Part shown: positions 18,140-28,110 of the stretch, one piece after another
How positions within the stretch are numbered: the first letter of the stretch is position 1
Layout of the letters: each line of letters starts with the position of its first letter
NCBI RefSeq assembly: GCF_002015035.1
Contig: NZ_MUXY01000003.1
Location: forward strand, 98,374-162,373
DNA length: 64,000 nucleotides
DNA from: Haemophilus parahaemolyticus
GTDB lineage: Bacteria; Pseudomonadota; Gammaproteobacteria; Enterobacterales; Pasteurellaceae
Direction of reading: 5' to 3'
Translations under genes and position numbers: made by a program
The notes under the pieces: model-generated
Databases searched by the model: none
What the model saw: the letters and a program-made list of their open reading frames with translations, nothing else
Told to the model about the DNA's origin: nothing

Positions 18140-19513
18140 TTACAACGTCATTGCCGCAATCCAACCAAACACTAACAACGGAATATTAAAGTGTAAAAAG
18201 GTTGGCACAACTGAATCCCAAATATGGTCGTGTTTACCATCAGCATTTAAGCCTGATGTTGGACCAAGGGTTGAGTCCGAAGCTGGTGAACCTGCATCGC
18301 CAAGTGCAGCGGCAACGCCAACGATAGACATTGTTGCAAGTGGTGAAAAACCGAAAGCCACACACAAAGGCACGTAAATAGAGGTAATAATTGGCACGGT
18401 TGAGAATGATGAGCCAATACCCATTGTGATGAATAAACCAACAACAAGCATTAGGAATGCAGCAGTACCTTTGCTATCAATTGCACCACGTAAGCCTTCT
18501 ACTAATTCTGCTACGCCACCTGTTGAGTTTACTACGCTAGCATAACCAGAAGCTGCAATCATTACGAAGCCAATCATTGCCATTAAACGTAAACCATCTT
18601 GGAAGATGTCGTTCGATTGTTTAAGTTTGAAAACACCACCTAAAGCAAAAATCACTAAACCAACTAAACCGCCCATAATTGTTGAATTCGTCGCTAATTG
18701 CGTTGTACATGTTGCGATGATTGCAAAAACGCTTAACCAAATGTGGAATGGTTTTACATGTGCTACACGTTCGGCAATGTCGTCTGCATTTTTCTCTTGC
18801 ACTTCAGCATAATTACGCGGTTTGCGGTAAGAGACGAAGAAAGCAAATAACAAGCCTAAAATCATACCAAGCACAGGGATAAACATCGCTTTGGTCATAT
18901 CAGCAGTGGTTGCGACTAAACCGAATTGCGAGCCTACATTATTGATATTTTTGACTAAAATGCTCTCAATAAAGATTTGTCCGAAACCTGCGGGAATAAG
19001 CATATAAGTTGCAGTTAAACCAAAAGTTAAACCACAAGCCACCGCACGGCGGTCAATTTTTAATTGGTTCATCACACCCAAAAGCGGAGGTACAACAATG
19101 GGAATAAACGCAATATGAATTGGGATCACGTTTTGAGACGAGATTGCAAAAGCAGTTAATACAAATAAAATAATGTATTTGAACCAGAACACTGAACGAC
19201 CAGAAGGGCGTTTACCAAAGTGAGAAATCACTTTGTAAGCTAATAAATCAGTTACACCTGAGCGGGATAATGCCACTGCAAATGCACCAAGTATGGCATA
19301 GTTCATTGCAGTTTCAGCACCGCCACCTAAACCGCCTGTAAAGCTACCGATGGTCTTCTCTAATGCTTGGAAAAGCGTGGCATTATCGACACCGTAATTG
19401 CCGATTGCCCCGCAAACCAAGGCTGCAATAATCAGTGAAACGACCACGTTAATTCGCATTAAACTTAATACGAGTAACGTAATGATCGAAATCACTACTT
19501 CGTTTGAAAACAT
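18140..19513 (-). CDS. Na+/H+ antiporter family (NhaC-like) membrane protein
   Basis: A 457-aa polytopic inner-membrane protein with about 10-12 hydrophobic segments, closest in my recognition to H. influenzae HI0325. It has the glycine-rich GSFTGGLGGGAETAMNY, the QNVIPIHIAFIPIVVPPLL segment and GDAGSPASDSTLGPTSGLN, a conserved membrane-loop signature of this family. It probably exchanges ions or organic anions across the membrane; the actual substrate is not established. It stands alone with its own terminator. Confidence 0.8.
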   Translation of the reverse strand: MFSNEVVISIITLLVLSLMRINVVVSLIIAALVCGAIGNYGVDNATLFQALEKTIGSFTGGLGGGAETAMNYAILGAFAVALSRSGVTDLLAYKVISHFGKRPSGRSVFWFKYIILFVLTAFAISSQNVIPIHIAFIPIVVPPLLGVMNQLKIDRRAVACGLTFGLTATYMLIPAGFGQIFIESILVKNINNVGSQFGLVATTADMTKAMFIPVLGMILGLLFAFFVSYRKPRNYAEVQEKNADDIAERVAHVKPFHIWLSVFAIIATCTTQLATNSTIMGGLVGLVIFALGGVFKLKQSNDIFQDGLRLMAMIGFVMIAASGYASVVNSTGGVAELVEGLRGAIDSKGTAAFLMLVVGLFITMGIGSSFSTVPIITSIYVPLCVAFGFSPLATMSIVGVAAALGDAGSPASDSTLGPTSGLNADGKHDHIWDSVVPTFLHFNIPLLVFGWIAAMTL

Positions 19514-19564
19514 AAAAAATCCTCTTAATCTAAGTTGTTTGCATTTTGCAAAGTTTAATCCAAA

Positions 19565-20503
19565 TTAAACCGCTTTAAATTGGATCAACCCTTCCTGCGC
19601 AAATTCGTGTTCGTCTTCATCAATTCCTGCACCAACAGGAATTACAGGCATTTCTTCCTTATCAAAAGCAAGATCGCCTTCTACGCCTTCAATCACTTGT
19701 CCGTGTTTGATATTTTTAAAATCAAACAGATTCGGGTCACAAAGATGTGATGGGGTGACATTTTGCAAAGCACTAAACATCGTCTCAATTCGCCCTGGAT
19801 ATTGGCGATCCCATGTTTGTAACATCTCTTTGATTACTTGGCGTTGAAGGTTCGGTTGCGAACCACATAAGTTACACGGAATAATCGGGAATTGCTTTGC
19901 TTCCGCATATTTTTCAATGTCCTTCTCTTTGCAGTAAGCTAACGGACGAATCACTATTTGCTTGCCATCATCGCTAATCAGCTTTGGTGGCATCGACTTT
20001 AATTTACCACCATAAAACATATTTAGGAAGAGGGTTTCGAGCATATCATCGCGATGATGCCCAAGTGCAATTTTAGTTGCACCAAGTTCTGTGGCGGTGC
20101 GATATAAAATTCCACGACGCAAACGCGAACAGAGTGAACAAGTTGTTTTTCCCTCTGGAATTTTCTCTTTTACGATACCGTAAGTATTTTCTTCCACAAT
20201 TTTATATTCCACGCCGATGCTAGCTAAATATTCGGGCAAAATATGCTCTGGGAAACCGGGTTGTTTTTGGTCTAAATTCACCGCCACCACATCAAAATGG
20301 ATTGGCGCGTTGAGTTTTAAATTAAGCAAAATATCTAAAAGCGTATAGCTGTCTTTCCCGCCCGAAAGGCAGACCATGACTTTATCGCCCTCTTCAATCA
20401 TATTGAAATCGGCAATCGCATTGCCCACATTACGGCGTAAACGCTTTTGTAGCTTGTTAAGATTGTAGGCTTGTTTTTTTTCTTTGTCGGTAAGTGTTGT
20501 CAT
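19565..20503 (-). CDS. ttcA: tRNA 2-thiocytidine(32) synthetase TtcA
   Basis: A 312-aa PP-loop ATPase that thiolates cytidine 32 of certain tRNAs using a [4Fe-4S] cluster. The PP-loop is [10 protein letters not shown] near residue 48. [10 protein letters not shown] provides the two central CxxC cysteines, with [12 protein letters not shown] downstream. [14 protein letters not shown] is another family motif. It ends just after the antiporter-like gene start in the same direction. Confidence 0.95.
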   Translation of the reverse strand: MTTLTDKEKKQAYNLNKLQKRLRRNVGNAIADFNMIEEGDKVMVCLSGGKDSYTLLDILLNLKLNAPIHFDVVAVNLDQKQPGFPEHILPEYLASIGVEYKIVEENTYGIVKEKIPEGKTTCSLCSRLRRGILYRTATELGATKIALGHHRDDMLETLFLNMFYGGKLKSMPPKLISDDGKQIVIRPLAYCKEKDIEKYAEAKQFPIIPCNLCGSQPNLQRQVIKEMLQTWDRQYPGRIETMFSALQNVTPSHLCDPNLFDFKNIKHGQVIEGVEGDLAFDKEEMPVIPVGAGIDEDEHEFAQEGLIQFKAV

Positions 20504-20584
20504 AAAGTGAGTTTATAAAATAATAAAAAATGGCATTCAAATATAGAAACTATTTAGCGTAAAGATAACCCGAAATAATGAATG

Positions 20585-20603
20585 GGCGGGGATAAACCCC
20601 GCC
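20585..20603 (-). terminator. Probable terminator downstream of secA
   Basis: GGCGGGG/CCCCGCC forms a strong 7-bp stem with a 5-base loop, 38 bases past the secA stop. The minus-strand tail (CATTCATTATTT) is only moderately T-rich, so efficiency is uncertain. Confidence 0.45.
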
Positions 20604-20640
20604 TATACAATATGAAAGTCAATCTAGCTCAAATTAATGC

Positions 20641-23331
20641 TTACGCATATTTCGCTTTACTACCGTGGCAATGTTTGTATTTTTTGCCTGAACCGCAAGG
20701 GCATGGATCGTTGCGACTAATATGTAAGTTCGCTAATTGCTCTTCAGTCAGGTTGTCCATATCTACTGCTTGTTCAGCCTCTGTTGCTTCTTGTGCTTGT
20801 TGAGCAGCTTGTTGCTCTGCAGCAACCTCTTCTTGACTACGCACTTGAATACGGCTTAATACGCTGATGACGTTGGTTTTAAGCAGATCTAACATTTCAG
20901 TAAACATAGCAAACGACTCTTTTTTGTACTCGTTTTTCGGATCTTTCTGACCATAACTGCGTAAGTGAATCCCTTTGCGGAGGTAATCCATTGCAGAAAG
21001 GTGCTCCTTCCAAAGTTCATCGAGAGTTTGTAATACGATACCTTTTTCAAAGTTACGCATCACTTCTTCGCCTACAATGGCTTCTTTCGCTTTGTACTCT
21101 TCTTTCGCAATGTTCAGAATACGTTCACGTAAGGTCTCTTCGTGCAGATCTGGTTCTTCTAACCAATGTTGAATTGGTAATTTCATTCCGAATTGGCGAT
21201 CTAAACGCACTTCTAAGCCTTCAATATCCCACATTTCTTCGATAGATTGTGGAGGAACGTACTGGCTAATGATTTGGTTGAAAACATCATCGCGGATGGT
21301 GTCCACCATTGGCGAAACGTTGTCTGTTTCAAGTAAATAATTACGTTGTTCGTAGATGACTTTACGTTGTTCATTCGCTACATCATCGTATTGAAGTAAG
21401 TTTTTACGACCATCAAAGTTATGTGCTTCTACTTTCGCTTGCGCAGAAGCAATCACTTTAGTCAGCAGTTTTGACTCCATCGCTTCACCTTCCTCAGTAA
21501 AGGCTTTACGCATCATATTGAGCTTGCCTTCGTTGAGGTAAATGCGCATTAAAGGATCGTCCAATGATAAGTAGAAACGTGATGAACCAGGGTCACCTTG
21601 ACGGCCTGAACGACCGCGCAATTGGTTGTCGATACGACGTGATTCGTGGCGTTCTGTCCCGATTATATGTAAACCACCTGCTGCCATTACGGTTTCATAG
21701 CGTTCTTTCCACGTTGCTTTGATTGCTTCGATTTGCTCTTCGGTTGGGTTTTCTAGTTTCGCCACTTCAGCTTTCCAGTTACCGCCCAACACAATATCCG
21801 TACCACGACCAGCCATATTGGTTGCGATGGTTACCGCACCTGGTAAGCCTGCATCAGCAATAATTTCCGCTTCTTGTGCGTGGAATTTCGCATTTAATAC
21901 GTTGTGTTTAATACCTGCTTTGTCTAATTCGCGAGAAAGTAGCTCTGATTTTTCAACCGATGCCGTACCCACCAATACAGGCTGATTACGAGCGATACAA
22001 TCTTGAATATCTTTGATTACCGCTGAAAATTTTTCTGGCTCACTTTTGAACATTAAGTCTGTATGGTCTTTACGTAAGATTGGTTTATTAGTTGGAATCA
22101 CCACCGTGTTCAAGCCATAAATTTGTTGGAATTCAAAGGCTTCTGTATCTGCTGTACCTGTCATCCCCGCTAATTTTTCATATAAACGGAAGTAGTTTTG
22201 GTAAGTGATAGAGGCAACAGTTTGGTTTTCGCCTTGAATATTTACGTGCTCTTTGGCTTCGATCGCTTGGTGTAAGCCATCAGACCAGCGACGTCCTGCC
22301 ATTGTACGGCCTGTATGCTCATCGATAATCACGATTTCACCATTTTCAACGATATAATCCACATCTTTTTCGAACAATTTATGTGCACGTAACGCCGCAT
22401 AAGTGTGATGTAACAACGCAATGCGAGCTGGCTGGTAAAGGCTTTCGCCCTCTTGCATTAAGCCCATTTGCGTTAAAATGTTTTCCACTTTCACCATACC
22501 GCGTTCGGTTAAATGTGCTTGTTTGTTTTTTAAGTCAAGCGTGTAGTCGCCTTCACCCGTATATTCATCGCTATCTTCTTTTTCTTGGAAAGTCAGATGT
22601 GGGATCACTTGGTCAATCGCTTGATAAATTTGGGTCGCATCTTCCGCAGGCCCTGAAATAATTAATGGCGTACGTGCTTCATCGATTAAGATTGAGTCCA
22701 CCTCATCTACCAACGCATAATGCAATTCACGTTGGAAACGCTCATTTTTATCGTGGGCGAGGTTGTCGCGTAAGTAGTCGAAACCTAATTCACTATTGGT
22801 TGAATAAGTAATGTCAGCTTTGTAAGCTTCACGTTTATCCACTGGCAACATACCTGGTACGTTCACGGCAACGCTCATTCCCAAAAATTCAAATAATGGG
22901 CGGTTAGTTTCCGTATCGCGTCGTGCTAAGTAATCGTTCACGGTCACGACATGTACGCCTTTGCCTGTTAATGCGTTTAAGTAGCAAGGCAATGTCGCCG
23001 TTAAGGTTTTACCTTCACCTGTACGCATCTCTGCGATATTGCGGTCAGTCAATACCATCCCGCCAATCAATTGCACATCAAAGTGACGCATTCCCATCAC
23101 ACGCTTACTCGCTTCACGCACGGTTGCGAACGCTTCTGGCAAAATCGCTTGTAAGGTTTCGCCTGCACTTAAACGCTCTTTAAACTCAGTGGTTTTCGCT
23201 TGTAATTGCTCATCTGAAAGTTGCTCAAAGGCAGGTTCTAATTTGTTGATTTTTGCAACAATTTTGCGCAAGCGTTTTAATGTACGATCGTTGCTTGAAC
23301 CGAAAACTGCGGTTAATACTCTTGAAATCAT
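20641..23331 (-). CDS. secA: Preprotein translocase ATPase SecA
   Basis: An 896-aa motor ATPase that drives proteins through SecYEG. It has Walker [27 protein letters not shown], the second nucleotide-binding fold ([25 protein letters not shown]) and a C-terminal zinc-binding tail [14 protein letters not shown], which contacts SecB. Length is normal. AAGGA precedes the ATG, but this site is predicted to be hidden in a hairpin formed with the end of secM, making expression responsive to export status. Confidence 0.97.
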   Translation of the reverse strand: MISRVLTAVFGSSNDRTLKRLRKIVAKINKLEPAFEQLSDEQLQAKTTEFKERLSAGETLQAILPEAFATVREASKRVMGMRHFDVQLIGGMVLTDRNIAEMRTGEGKTLTATLPCYLNALTGKGVHVVTVNDYLARRDTETNRPLFEFLGMSVAVNVPGMLPVDKREAYKADITYSTNSELGFDYLRDNLAHDKNERFQRELHYALVDEVDSILIDEARTPLIISGPAEDATQIYQAIDQVIPHLTFQEKEDSDEYTGEGDYTLDLKNKQAHLTERGMVKVENILTQMGLMQEGESLYQPARIALLHHTYAALRAHKLFEKDVDYIVENGEIVIIDEHTGRTMAGRRWSDGLHQAIEAKEHVNIQGENQTVASITYQNYFRLYEKLAGMTGTADTEAFEFQQIYGLNTVVIPTNKPILRKDHTDLMFKSEPEKFSAVIKDIQDCIARNQPVLVGTASVEKSELLSRELDKAGIKHNVLNAKFHAQEAEIIADAGLPGAVTIATNMAGRGTDIVLGGNWKAEVAKLENPTEEQIEAIKATWKERYETVMAAGGLHIIGTERHESRRIDNQLRGRSGRQGDPGSSRFYLSLDDPLMRIYLNEGKLNMMRKAFTEEGEAMESKLLTKVIASAQAKVEAHNFDGRKNLLQYDDVANEQRKVIYEQRNYLLETDNVSPMVDTIRDDVFNQIISQYVPPQSIEEMWDIEGLEVRLDRQFGMKLPIQHWLEEPDLHEETLRERILNIAKEEYKAKEAIVGEEVMRNFEKGIVLQTLDELWKEHLSAMDYLRKGIHLRSYGQKDPKNEYKKESFAMFTEMLDLLKTNVISVLSRIQVRSQEEVAAEQQAAQQAQEATEAEQAVDMDNLTEEQLANLHISRNDPCPCGSGKKYKHCHGSKAKYA

Positions 23332-23383
23332 TGTTTATCCTTATTTTGTTTGAGTGAATACATAAAAATTAAGCGATAAACAA
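23331..23383 (-). promoter_or_regulatory. secM-secA hairpin covering the secA ribosome-binding site
   Basis: On the minus strand TTGTTTATC-G-CTT (23383 to 23371, coding the last secM residues and part of its stop) pairs with AAGGATAAACAA (23342 to 23331). That is 12 base pairs with one bulged G and a 28-base loop. The 3' arm contains the entire secA Shine-Dalgarno and the A of its ATG. A ribosome stalled at the IRAGP motif would cover the 5' arm and free the site. E. coli secM-secA works by the same logic; pairing here was worked out by hand. Confidence 0.75.
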
Positions 23384-23683
23384 CATAGGACCTGCTCGAA
23401 TAGGATGGTTTAAATCACCATCAAAATGGAAAGCTTTTGCAAAAAATAGGGGGATTTCGACCGCTTGCACTGCATTTGTAAGGCTTTCAGGTTTAATTTC
23501 TGCTAGAAACAAGTGCTGTTCTTGCTTAGTTTCTTCAGTAATAGCTTGAACAAGCGGTTGATTTAGGATGGTTTGTTCACTTTCAGGGTAAGGCTGAATT
23601 TCAGGCAACGAAAAAATCGCAAGAATTCCTAAAAGGAACTGCGACAATAATGGTTTGCGATGAAAGTGATTAAATAAACTCAT
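23369..23683 (-). CDS. secM: Secretion monitor SecM (Pasteurellaceae type)
   Basis: A 104-aa secreted translation-arrest peptide located immediately upstream of secA. After a basic N-terminus (HFHRK) there is a hydrophobic export segment (about residues 12-25, LLSQFLLGILAIFSL). The C-terminus has HPIRAGP at residues 93-99, five residues before the stop. IRAGP is the invariant core of the E. coli arrest sequence, and Pasteurellaceae SecM proteins have a related H-x-P-I-R core. Stalling would be released by SecA pulling, so secA translation rises when export is slow. It is shorter than E. coli SecM (170 aa). Confidence 0.85.
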   Translation of the reverse strand: MSLFNHFHRKPLLSQFLLGILAIFSLPEIQPYPESEQTILNQPLVQAITEETKQEQHLFLAEIKPESLTNAVQAVEIPLFFAKAFHFDGDLNHPIRAGPMLFIA

Positions 23684-23782
23684 TAAAAATACCTAAAAAA
23701 TCAGGTGGTATTATATGTTAATTTGCCTAGAAAGGCTAAGTTAATGCGGTCAAGTTATGTAAATTCAAGTTAATTTTAGCGG

Positions 23783-24169
23783 TTATTTGTGCAATCCGCT
23801 TAAAATGGCACATTCTGGATTGTCATTTCCGCAACAAGTTTTGTTCCAACCTTTCAATAACGTCAGCATCTGCTGTAAATCTTGGATTTTCTGTTCCAAC
23901 GCTAAAATATGTTGCTCGGTAAGCTGTTTTACTTCGCGACTGGTACGATGCGGGTCATCATTTAATGCCAATAAATGTGTGATTTGAGCCAAAGAAAACC
24001 CTACTTTGCGCGCATTACAAATAAAATGCAATCGTTCCAAATCGGCTTCGGTATAAATACGATAGCCTGATTCACTTCGACAAGCTCTCGGTAATAAGCC
24101 CGCTTTTTCATAATCACGAATTTGTTTGGCGGAAAGCCCCGTTTTTTTCGATGCTTGACTAATATTCAT
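23783..24169 (-). CDS. cueR: Copper-responsive MerR-family regulator CueR
   Basis: A 128-aa activator of copper efflux. The start MNISQASKKTGLSAKQIRDYEKAGLLP matches CueR; a longer frame adds 21 residues and overlaps the promoter, so I reject it. The helix-turn-helix is N-terminal, followed by a coiled dimerisation helix. A C-terminal loop CCGNDNPEC supplies the paired cysteines that bind Cu(I). Divergent from copZ-copA, with a 19-bp-spaced promoter between. Confidence 0.9.
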   Translation of the reverse strand: MNISQASKKTGLSAKQIRDYEKAGLLPRACRSESGYRIYTEADLERLHFICNARKVGFSLAQITHLLALNDDPHRTSREVKQLTEQHILALEQKIQDLQQMLTLLKGWNKTCCGNDNPECAILSGLHK

Positions 24170-24177
24170 TTTTCTTC

Positions 24178-24208
24178 TTGACTTTAACCTATGGTTAAGG
24201 TTTAGCAT
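24178..24208 (+). promoter_or_regulatory. CueR-controlled copZA promoter with 19-bp spacer
   Basis: TTGACT (24178-24183) and TAGCAT (24203-24208) are separated by 19 bp, the over-long spacer typical of MerR-type promoters. Within it ACTTTAACC-TAT-GGTTAAGGT forms an almost perfect dyad. Layout closely resembles the E. coli copA promoter (TTGACCTTCC...GGAAGGTTTA). Confidence 0.8.
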
Positions 24209-24255
24209 ATACCCCATCTTTTGATTTGTCATTCACTATTTAACAGGAGTTTATT

Positions 24256-24453
24256 ATGGCTATCATCTTAAAATTAGACGGTTTACATTGTGGAAACTGC
24301 GTGAAAAGCGTAGAAAAAGCCTTGCGTGAAGTTGCAGGCGTGGAAAGCGTGAGTGTTTCTCTCGAACCACAACAAGCGATTGTTGAAGGCAATCCTGAAC
24401 CAAAAGCATTGATTGATGCAGTAGATGAAATGGGTTTTGAAGCGACTTTGTAA
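24256..24453 (+). CDS. copZ: Copper chaperone, heavy-metal-associated domain protein
   Basis: A 65-aa single HMA domain with ferredoxin-like fold. GLHCGNC at residues 9-15 holds the CxxC Cu(I)-binding pair. It probably delivers copper to CopA or CueR. It is followed after 14 bases by copA, with AAGGAGGGAG before the next ATG, so the two are co-transcribed. The name copZ is by function and context. Confidence 0.88.
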   Translation: MAIILKLDGLHCGNCVKSVEKALREVAGVESVSVSLEPQQAIVEGNPEPKALIDAVDEMGFEATL

Positions 24454-24467
24454 TAAGGAGGGAGACA

Positions 24468-26636
24468 ATGTCTAACTCAGAAACCCAACTTTTAATTAGT
24501 GGCATGCATTGTGCCGCTTGTGTTCGCCGTGTTGAAAAAGCACTTGGCAAAGTTGAAGGAGTCAATTTTGCCTCAGTCAATCTTGCCGATCAAACTGCCT
24601 TCGTAGAGGGGAATGCCGATCCTCAAGCGATGGTTCAAGCAGTCGAAAAAATGGGCTTTGGTGCAGAAATGTTGGAAAGCGAAGAAGAACGTCGTACTAA
24701 ACAACAAGCCCAAACCAAAGCCATTTTAAGTCATAAAAAATGGCAGTTTGCTTTGGCGTTAATTGTTGGTTTTGACTTAATGGTTGTGGGAATGTTTATC
24801 GGTATGATGGTCACTGAACGCAATCATCTTACTTGGTTTGCACTTGCCTTTGTTAGCCTTACGACAATGTATTTTTCAGGTAAAGATTTCTTTATCGGTG
24901 CGTGGAAAAGCCTACAAAATCGAGCAGCAAATATGGACACGCTCGTTGCGGTGAGCACAGGTGTCGCGTGGTTTTATTCGTTCGGTTTGTTGCTTTTCCC
25001 GCAAGTACATGCCCACGTCTATTTTGAAGCCAGTGTGATGATTTTAGGCTTTATCAATTTAGGCAAATTTTTAGAGCTGAAAGCAAAACAACGCTCATCG
25101 CTTGCCCTTGAGAAATTGCTTGATTTAGCCCCAAAACAAGCGGTCATTTTTGAAGAGAGGATTGCAAAAACTATTCCCGTGAAAGGTATTAAACCTGAAA
25201 TGTTGGTGCAAGCCTTGACGGGCGACCGACTTGCGGTTGATGGCATATTAACCGAAGGCGTGATTTGGGTGGACGAATCGATGCTCACGGGCGAAGCCTT
25301 TCCTGTTGAGAAAAAAGTAGGCGATAAAGTCCACGCTGGTACGCTGATTCAAGACGGTTCTGGTATTTACAAAGCCGAGCAAGTAGGCTCGCAAACCGCA
25401 TTGGCACGGGTCATCAATGCCGTTCGCCACGCACAAAGTAGTAAACCGCCATTAGCACACTTGGTAGATAAAATAGCATCTATCTTCGTGCCTGTAGTTG
25501 TGATAATTGCCCTAATTAGCAGTCTGATTTGGCTTGCACTTGGCAAAGATTTTGCCTTTACGTTATCAGTCTTTACTACGGTGCTGATTATCGCTTGCCC
25601 TTGTGCTCTTGGTTTGGCGATTCCGCTGTCTACCATCGCAGGCGTTGCACGTGCAACAGAAATGGGCGTATTAGTCAAAAATATTGATGCTTTGCAAGCC
25701 AGCAGTGAAATCGATACGCTCGTGTTTGATAAAACAGGAACGCTTACCACAGGTGAGATGACTGTCACCCAATTTACCGCCTTGCAAGGAAATGAAAACG
25801 AAATATTGGGCTTAGCCAAAAGTTTGGAACAGCAGGCTTCTCATCCAATTGCTAAAGCCATTGTGCGATTTGCCGAACAAGCAGAAAACCTTGAAATCAG
25901 CAATATCAATGTGGTGAAAGGCTTAGGTATTGCGGGTGAATGGAATGGTCAGATGGTCAAAATGGGAAATTTAGCGTTCTTGGAACTTGATGAACGGTTG
26001 ATTTCTTCACTTAATTTGCAAGCCCATAATGGTTCAACTCAAATTTATTTACGCGTGAACAACCAGCTCGCGGCAGTCTTCACACTTGCGGATGAATTGC
26101 GAGTGGAAAGTAAAGCAGTCATCGCCAAATTTCAGTCGGAAGGCTACCAATGCTATATGCTCACAGGCGATAGAAAATCGACAGCTGATTATTTCGCCAA
26201 AGAGTTAGGCTTAAATGGTGTAATTGCAGATGTCTTGCCAGAGCAAAAAGCAGAGAAAATCCAGCAGTTACAACAACAAGGCAAAAAAGTTGCGATGGTG
26301 GGCGATGGCATTAACGATGCTCCTGCTCTTGCCCAAGCCAATGTGGGAATTGTGATGCATTCAGGCTCAGATATTGCGATTGAAACCGCCGATCTTTCAC
26401 TCTTACGAGCAGGGCTTGAACCAATTGCAGAAATTCTACCATTCTCAAAACATGTACTTCGCAATATGAAACAGAGCCTGACAGGGGCATTTTTCTACAA
26501 TGTGATTGCCATCCCTGTTGCTGCAGGTGTGCTTTATCCCTTTACGGGCACATTACTCAACCCAATGATCGCCGCTGTTGCGATGACGATGTCATCTATT
26601 ACGGTGGTGTTAAATAGCCAACGGTTGTTAAGATAG
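24468..26636 (+). CDS. copA: Cu(I)-exporting P1B-type ATPase CopA
   Basis: A 722-aa inner-membrane copper efflux pump. One N-terminal HMA domain carries MHCAAC (Cys15, Cys18). The actuator loop has TGEAFPVEKK, the membrane metal site is CPC in ACPCALGLAIP, the phosphorylation site DKTGT, and the hinge GDGINDAPAL. About eight transmembrane segments. E. coli CopA has two HMA domains; here the second is encoded separately as copZ. Induced by copper through the upstream CueR promoter. Confidence 0.96.
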   Translation: MSNSETQLLISGMHCAACVRRVEKALGKVEGVNFASVNLADQTAFVEGNADPQAMVQAVEKMGFGAEMLESEEERRTKQQAQTKAILSHKKWQFALALIVGFDLMVVGMFIGMMVTERNHLTWFALAFVSLTTMYFSGKDFFIGAWKSLQNRAANMDTLVAVSTGVAWFYSFGLLLFPQVHAHVYFEASVMILGFINLGKFLELKAKQRSSLALEKLLDLAPKQAVIFEERIAKTIPVKGIKPEMLVQALTGDRLAVDGILTEGVIWVDESMLTGEAFPVEKKVGDKVHAGTLIQDGSGIYKAEQVGSQTALARVINAVRHAQSSKPPLAHLVDKIASIFVPVVVIIALISSLIWLALGKDFAFTLSVFTTVLIIACPCALGLAIPLSTIAGVARATEMGVLVKNIDALQASSEIDTLVFDKTGTLTTGEMTVTQFTALQGNENEILGLAKSLEQQASHPIAKAIVRFAEQAENLEISNINVVKGLGIAGEWNGQMVKMGNLAFLELDERLISSLNLQAHNGSTQIYLRVNNQLAAVFTLADELRVESKAVIAKFQSEGYQCYMLTGDRKSTADYFAKELGLNGVIADVLPEQKAEKIQQLQQQGKKVAMVGDGINDAPALAQANVGIVMHSGSDIAIETADLSLLRAGLEPIAEILPFSKHVLRNMKQSLTGAFFYNVIAIPVAAGVLYPFTGTLLNPMIAAVAMTMSSITVVLNSQRLLR

Positions 26637-26641
26637 TTCAT

Positions 26642-26670
26642 AAGGTCTAGTTAAGAAACTAGACCTTTCT
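26642..26670 (+). terminator. Terminator of copZA
   Basis: The perfect 11-bp stem AAGGTCTAGTT/AACTAGACCTT with a 4-base loop is followed by TCT. It lies directly after the copA stop. The T tract is short. Confidence 0.7.
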
Positions 26671-26716
26671 ACGTTCTCTAGGCTAAAATAAACCTCTTTT
26701 TACTTTCAATTTTATT

Positions 26717-27325
26717 ATGCGAAAAACACCAAATTCAAAACCGCAAAAACAAACCTCAAAAGCAATGGGCGAAGTGCGTGTGATTGCTGGCTTATGGCGT
26801 GGTCGGAAATTACCCGTGCTCAATGCGGAGGGGTTACGCCCGACAACCGACCGCGTAAAGGAAACGTTATTTAACTGGTTGATGATGGATGTGGCGAATG
26901 CTCGATGCTTAGATTGTTTTGCGGGCAGTGGTTCGCTTGGGCTTGAAGCCCTTTCTCGTCAAGCACAAGCGGTCGTTTTTTTAGAAAAATTTGCTAATGC
27001 TGCTCAGCAATTAAAGAAAAATTTAGCCAGTTTAAAAACGGATAAAGGTACAGTGATTAACACCGATACGCTCACTTATTTATCGCAAAAAAACAGTACT
27101 GAGCCTTTCAAGATTATTTTTATTGATCCGCCATTCCATCACAATTTTGTCCCACATGTATTGACTTTGCTCCAGCAAAATAATTGGTTGGCAGAAAATG
27201 CGTTAATTTATGTAGAAACCGAGAAAAATCATCCACCTTTACTTTTAGCCGAAAATTGGCAAATCATTAAAGAAAAATCAGCGGGAATGGTAACCAGCCG
27301 TTTAATTCAAGTAAATTCTATTTAA
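26717..27325 (+). CDS. rsmD: 16S rRNA (guanine(966)-N2)-methyltransferase RsmD
   Basis: A 202-aa SAM-dependent enzyme modifying G966 of 16S rRNA. It shows [29 protein letters not shown], the SAM-binding [16 protein letters not shown] and the catalytic FIDPPFHHN. All are RsmD family motifs. The N-terminal 20 residues are basic and variable. In many genomes rsmD is next to ftsY; here it is separate and followed by the DNA-mimic gene. Confidence 0.95.
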   Translation: MRKTPNSKPQKQTSKAMGEVRVIAGLWRGRKLPVLNAEGLRPTTDRVKETLFNWLMMDVANARCLDCFAGSGSLGLEALSRQAQAVVFLEKFANAAQQLKKNLASLKTDKGTVINTDTLTYLSQKNSTEPFKIIFIDPPFHHNFVPHVLTLLQQNNWLAENALIYVETEKNHPPLLLAENWQIIKEKSAGMVTSRLIQVNSI

Positions 27326-27341
27326 ACCTAAAGAGAACCTT

Positions 27342-27653
27342 ATGAAAAGATTAACTCCAGATGAGGCAATTGATATTGCTTACGATATTTTCCTTGAAAT
27401 GGCAGGAGAAAATTTAGATCCTGCCGATATCTTATTATTTAATCTACAATTTGAAGATCGCGGTGCAGTTGAAATGGTAGAAACTGCCGATAATTGGGAT
27501 GAAGAAATTGGTACACTCATCGATCCTGATGCTTTCGCAGAAGTATGGGTTGGTTTGGTCAATGACCAAGATGAAATGGATGATGTATTTGCGAAATTCT
27601 TGATTTCTCACGAAGAAGAAAACCGAGAATATCACGTTGTGTGGAAAGAATAA
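27342..27653 (+). CDS. DUF440 putative double-stranded DNA mimic protein (HI1450-like)
   Basis: A 103-aa strongly acidic protein matching H. influenzae HI1450/E. coli YciU almost throughout ([39 protein letters not shown]). The HI1450 structure has a surface that imitates DNA phosphates and is thought to bind HU or similar proteins. Physiological role is not settled. It follows rsmD by 16 bases with AGAGAACC before the ATG. Confidence 0.88.
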   Translation: MKRLTPDEAIDIAYDIFLEMAGENLDPADILLFNLQFEDRGAVEMVETADNWDEEIGTLIDPDAFAEVWVGLVNDQDEMDDVFAKFLISHEEENREYHVVWKE

Positions 27654-27696
27654 TCGTTAATACCGTATATAAAACTAACTTAATTTTTCATATTAA

Positions 27697-27729
27697 CAGG
27701 AATGCTCTCCTATTAGGGGAGCATTCCTG
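27697..27729. other. Long imperfect inverted repeat between DNA-mimic gene and nqrM
   Basis: CAGGAATGCTC and GAGCATTCCTG frame a 33-base hairpin with one internal mismatch. T-tracts are weak on both sides. It sits between convergent genes and probably acts as a terminator. Otherwise the 199-base gap contains nothing recognised. Confidence 0.45.
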
Positions 27730-27852
27730 CATAAGAAATATAAAGAAAAAGGCATAGTAGACAAAAAAGTTTCTAATCTGTCAAAAACTATGCCAATAAC
27801 GAGCAAATTCACAGTAACGAAATAGCTCTAATTTACTCTAGATGAATAATAC

Positions 27853-28101
27853 CTATTTTACTTCATAAAACTGTGGTTCGTTTTTATTAAAACGTGCCAC
27901 CTCTTCTGGATCTGCGGTACCATCTGCGATTTTTGCTTTTAAGTTATCACAAGGCTCTTCACAGTCACACATTTTTTTCATACCTAAGGCCGTAATACCT
28001 CCACAGCTACCTTTGATAGTTTTACCTTTGATAATAAAGCCGATAGACATAGCAAAAATCACGGCAATGAAAAAGCCGAAAGTAATTAAAAGGGTTTCCA
28101 T
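27853..28101 (-). CDS. nqrM: Na+-NQR maturation protein NqrM
   Basis: An 82-aa DUF539 protein required to assemble Na+-translocating NADH:quinone reductase, probably by iron delivery to the NqrD/NqrE site. One N-terminal membrane helix (about residues 3-25) is followed by conserved cysteines in GSCGGI, CDCEEPC. Encoded nine bases after apbE, as in other NQR loci. Confidence 0.92.
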   Translation of the reverse strand: METLLITFGFFIAVIFAMSIGFIIKGKTIKGSCGGITALGMKKMCDCEEPCDNLKAKIADGTADPEEVARFNKNEPQFYEVK

Positions 28102-28110
28102 TATTCACTC

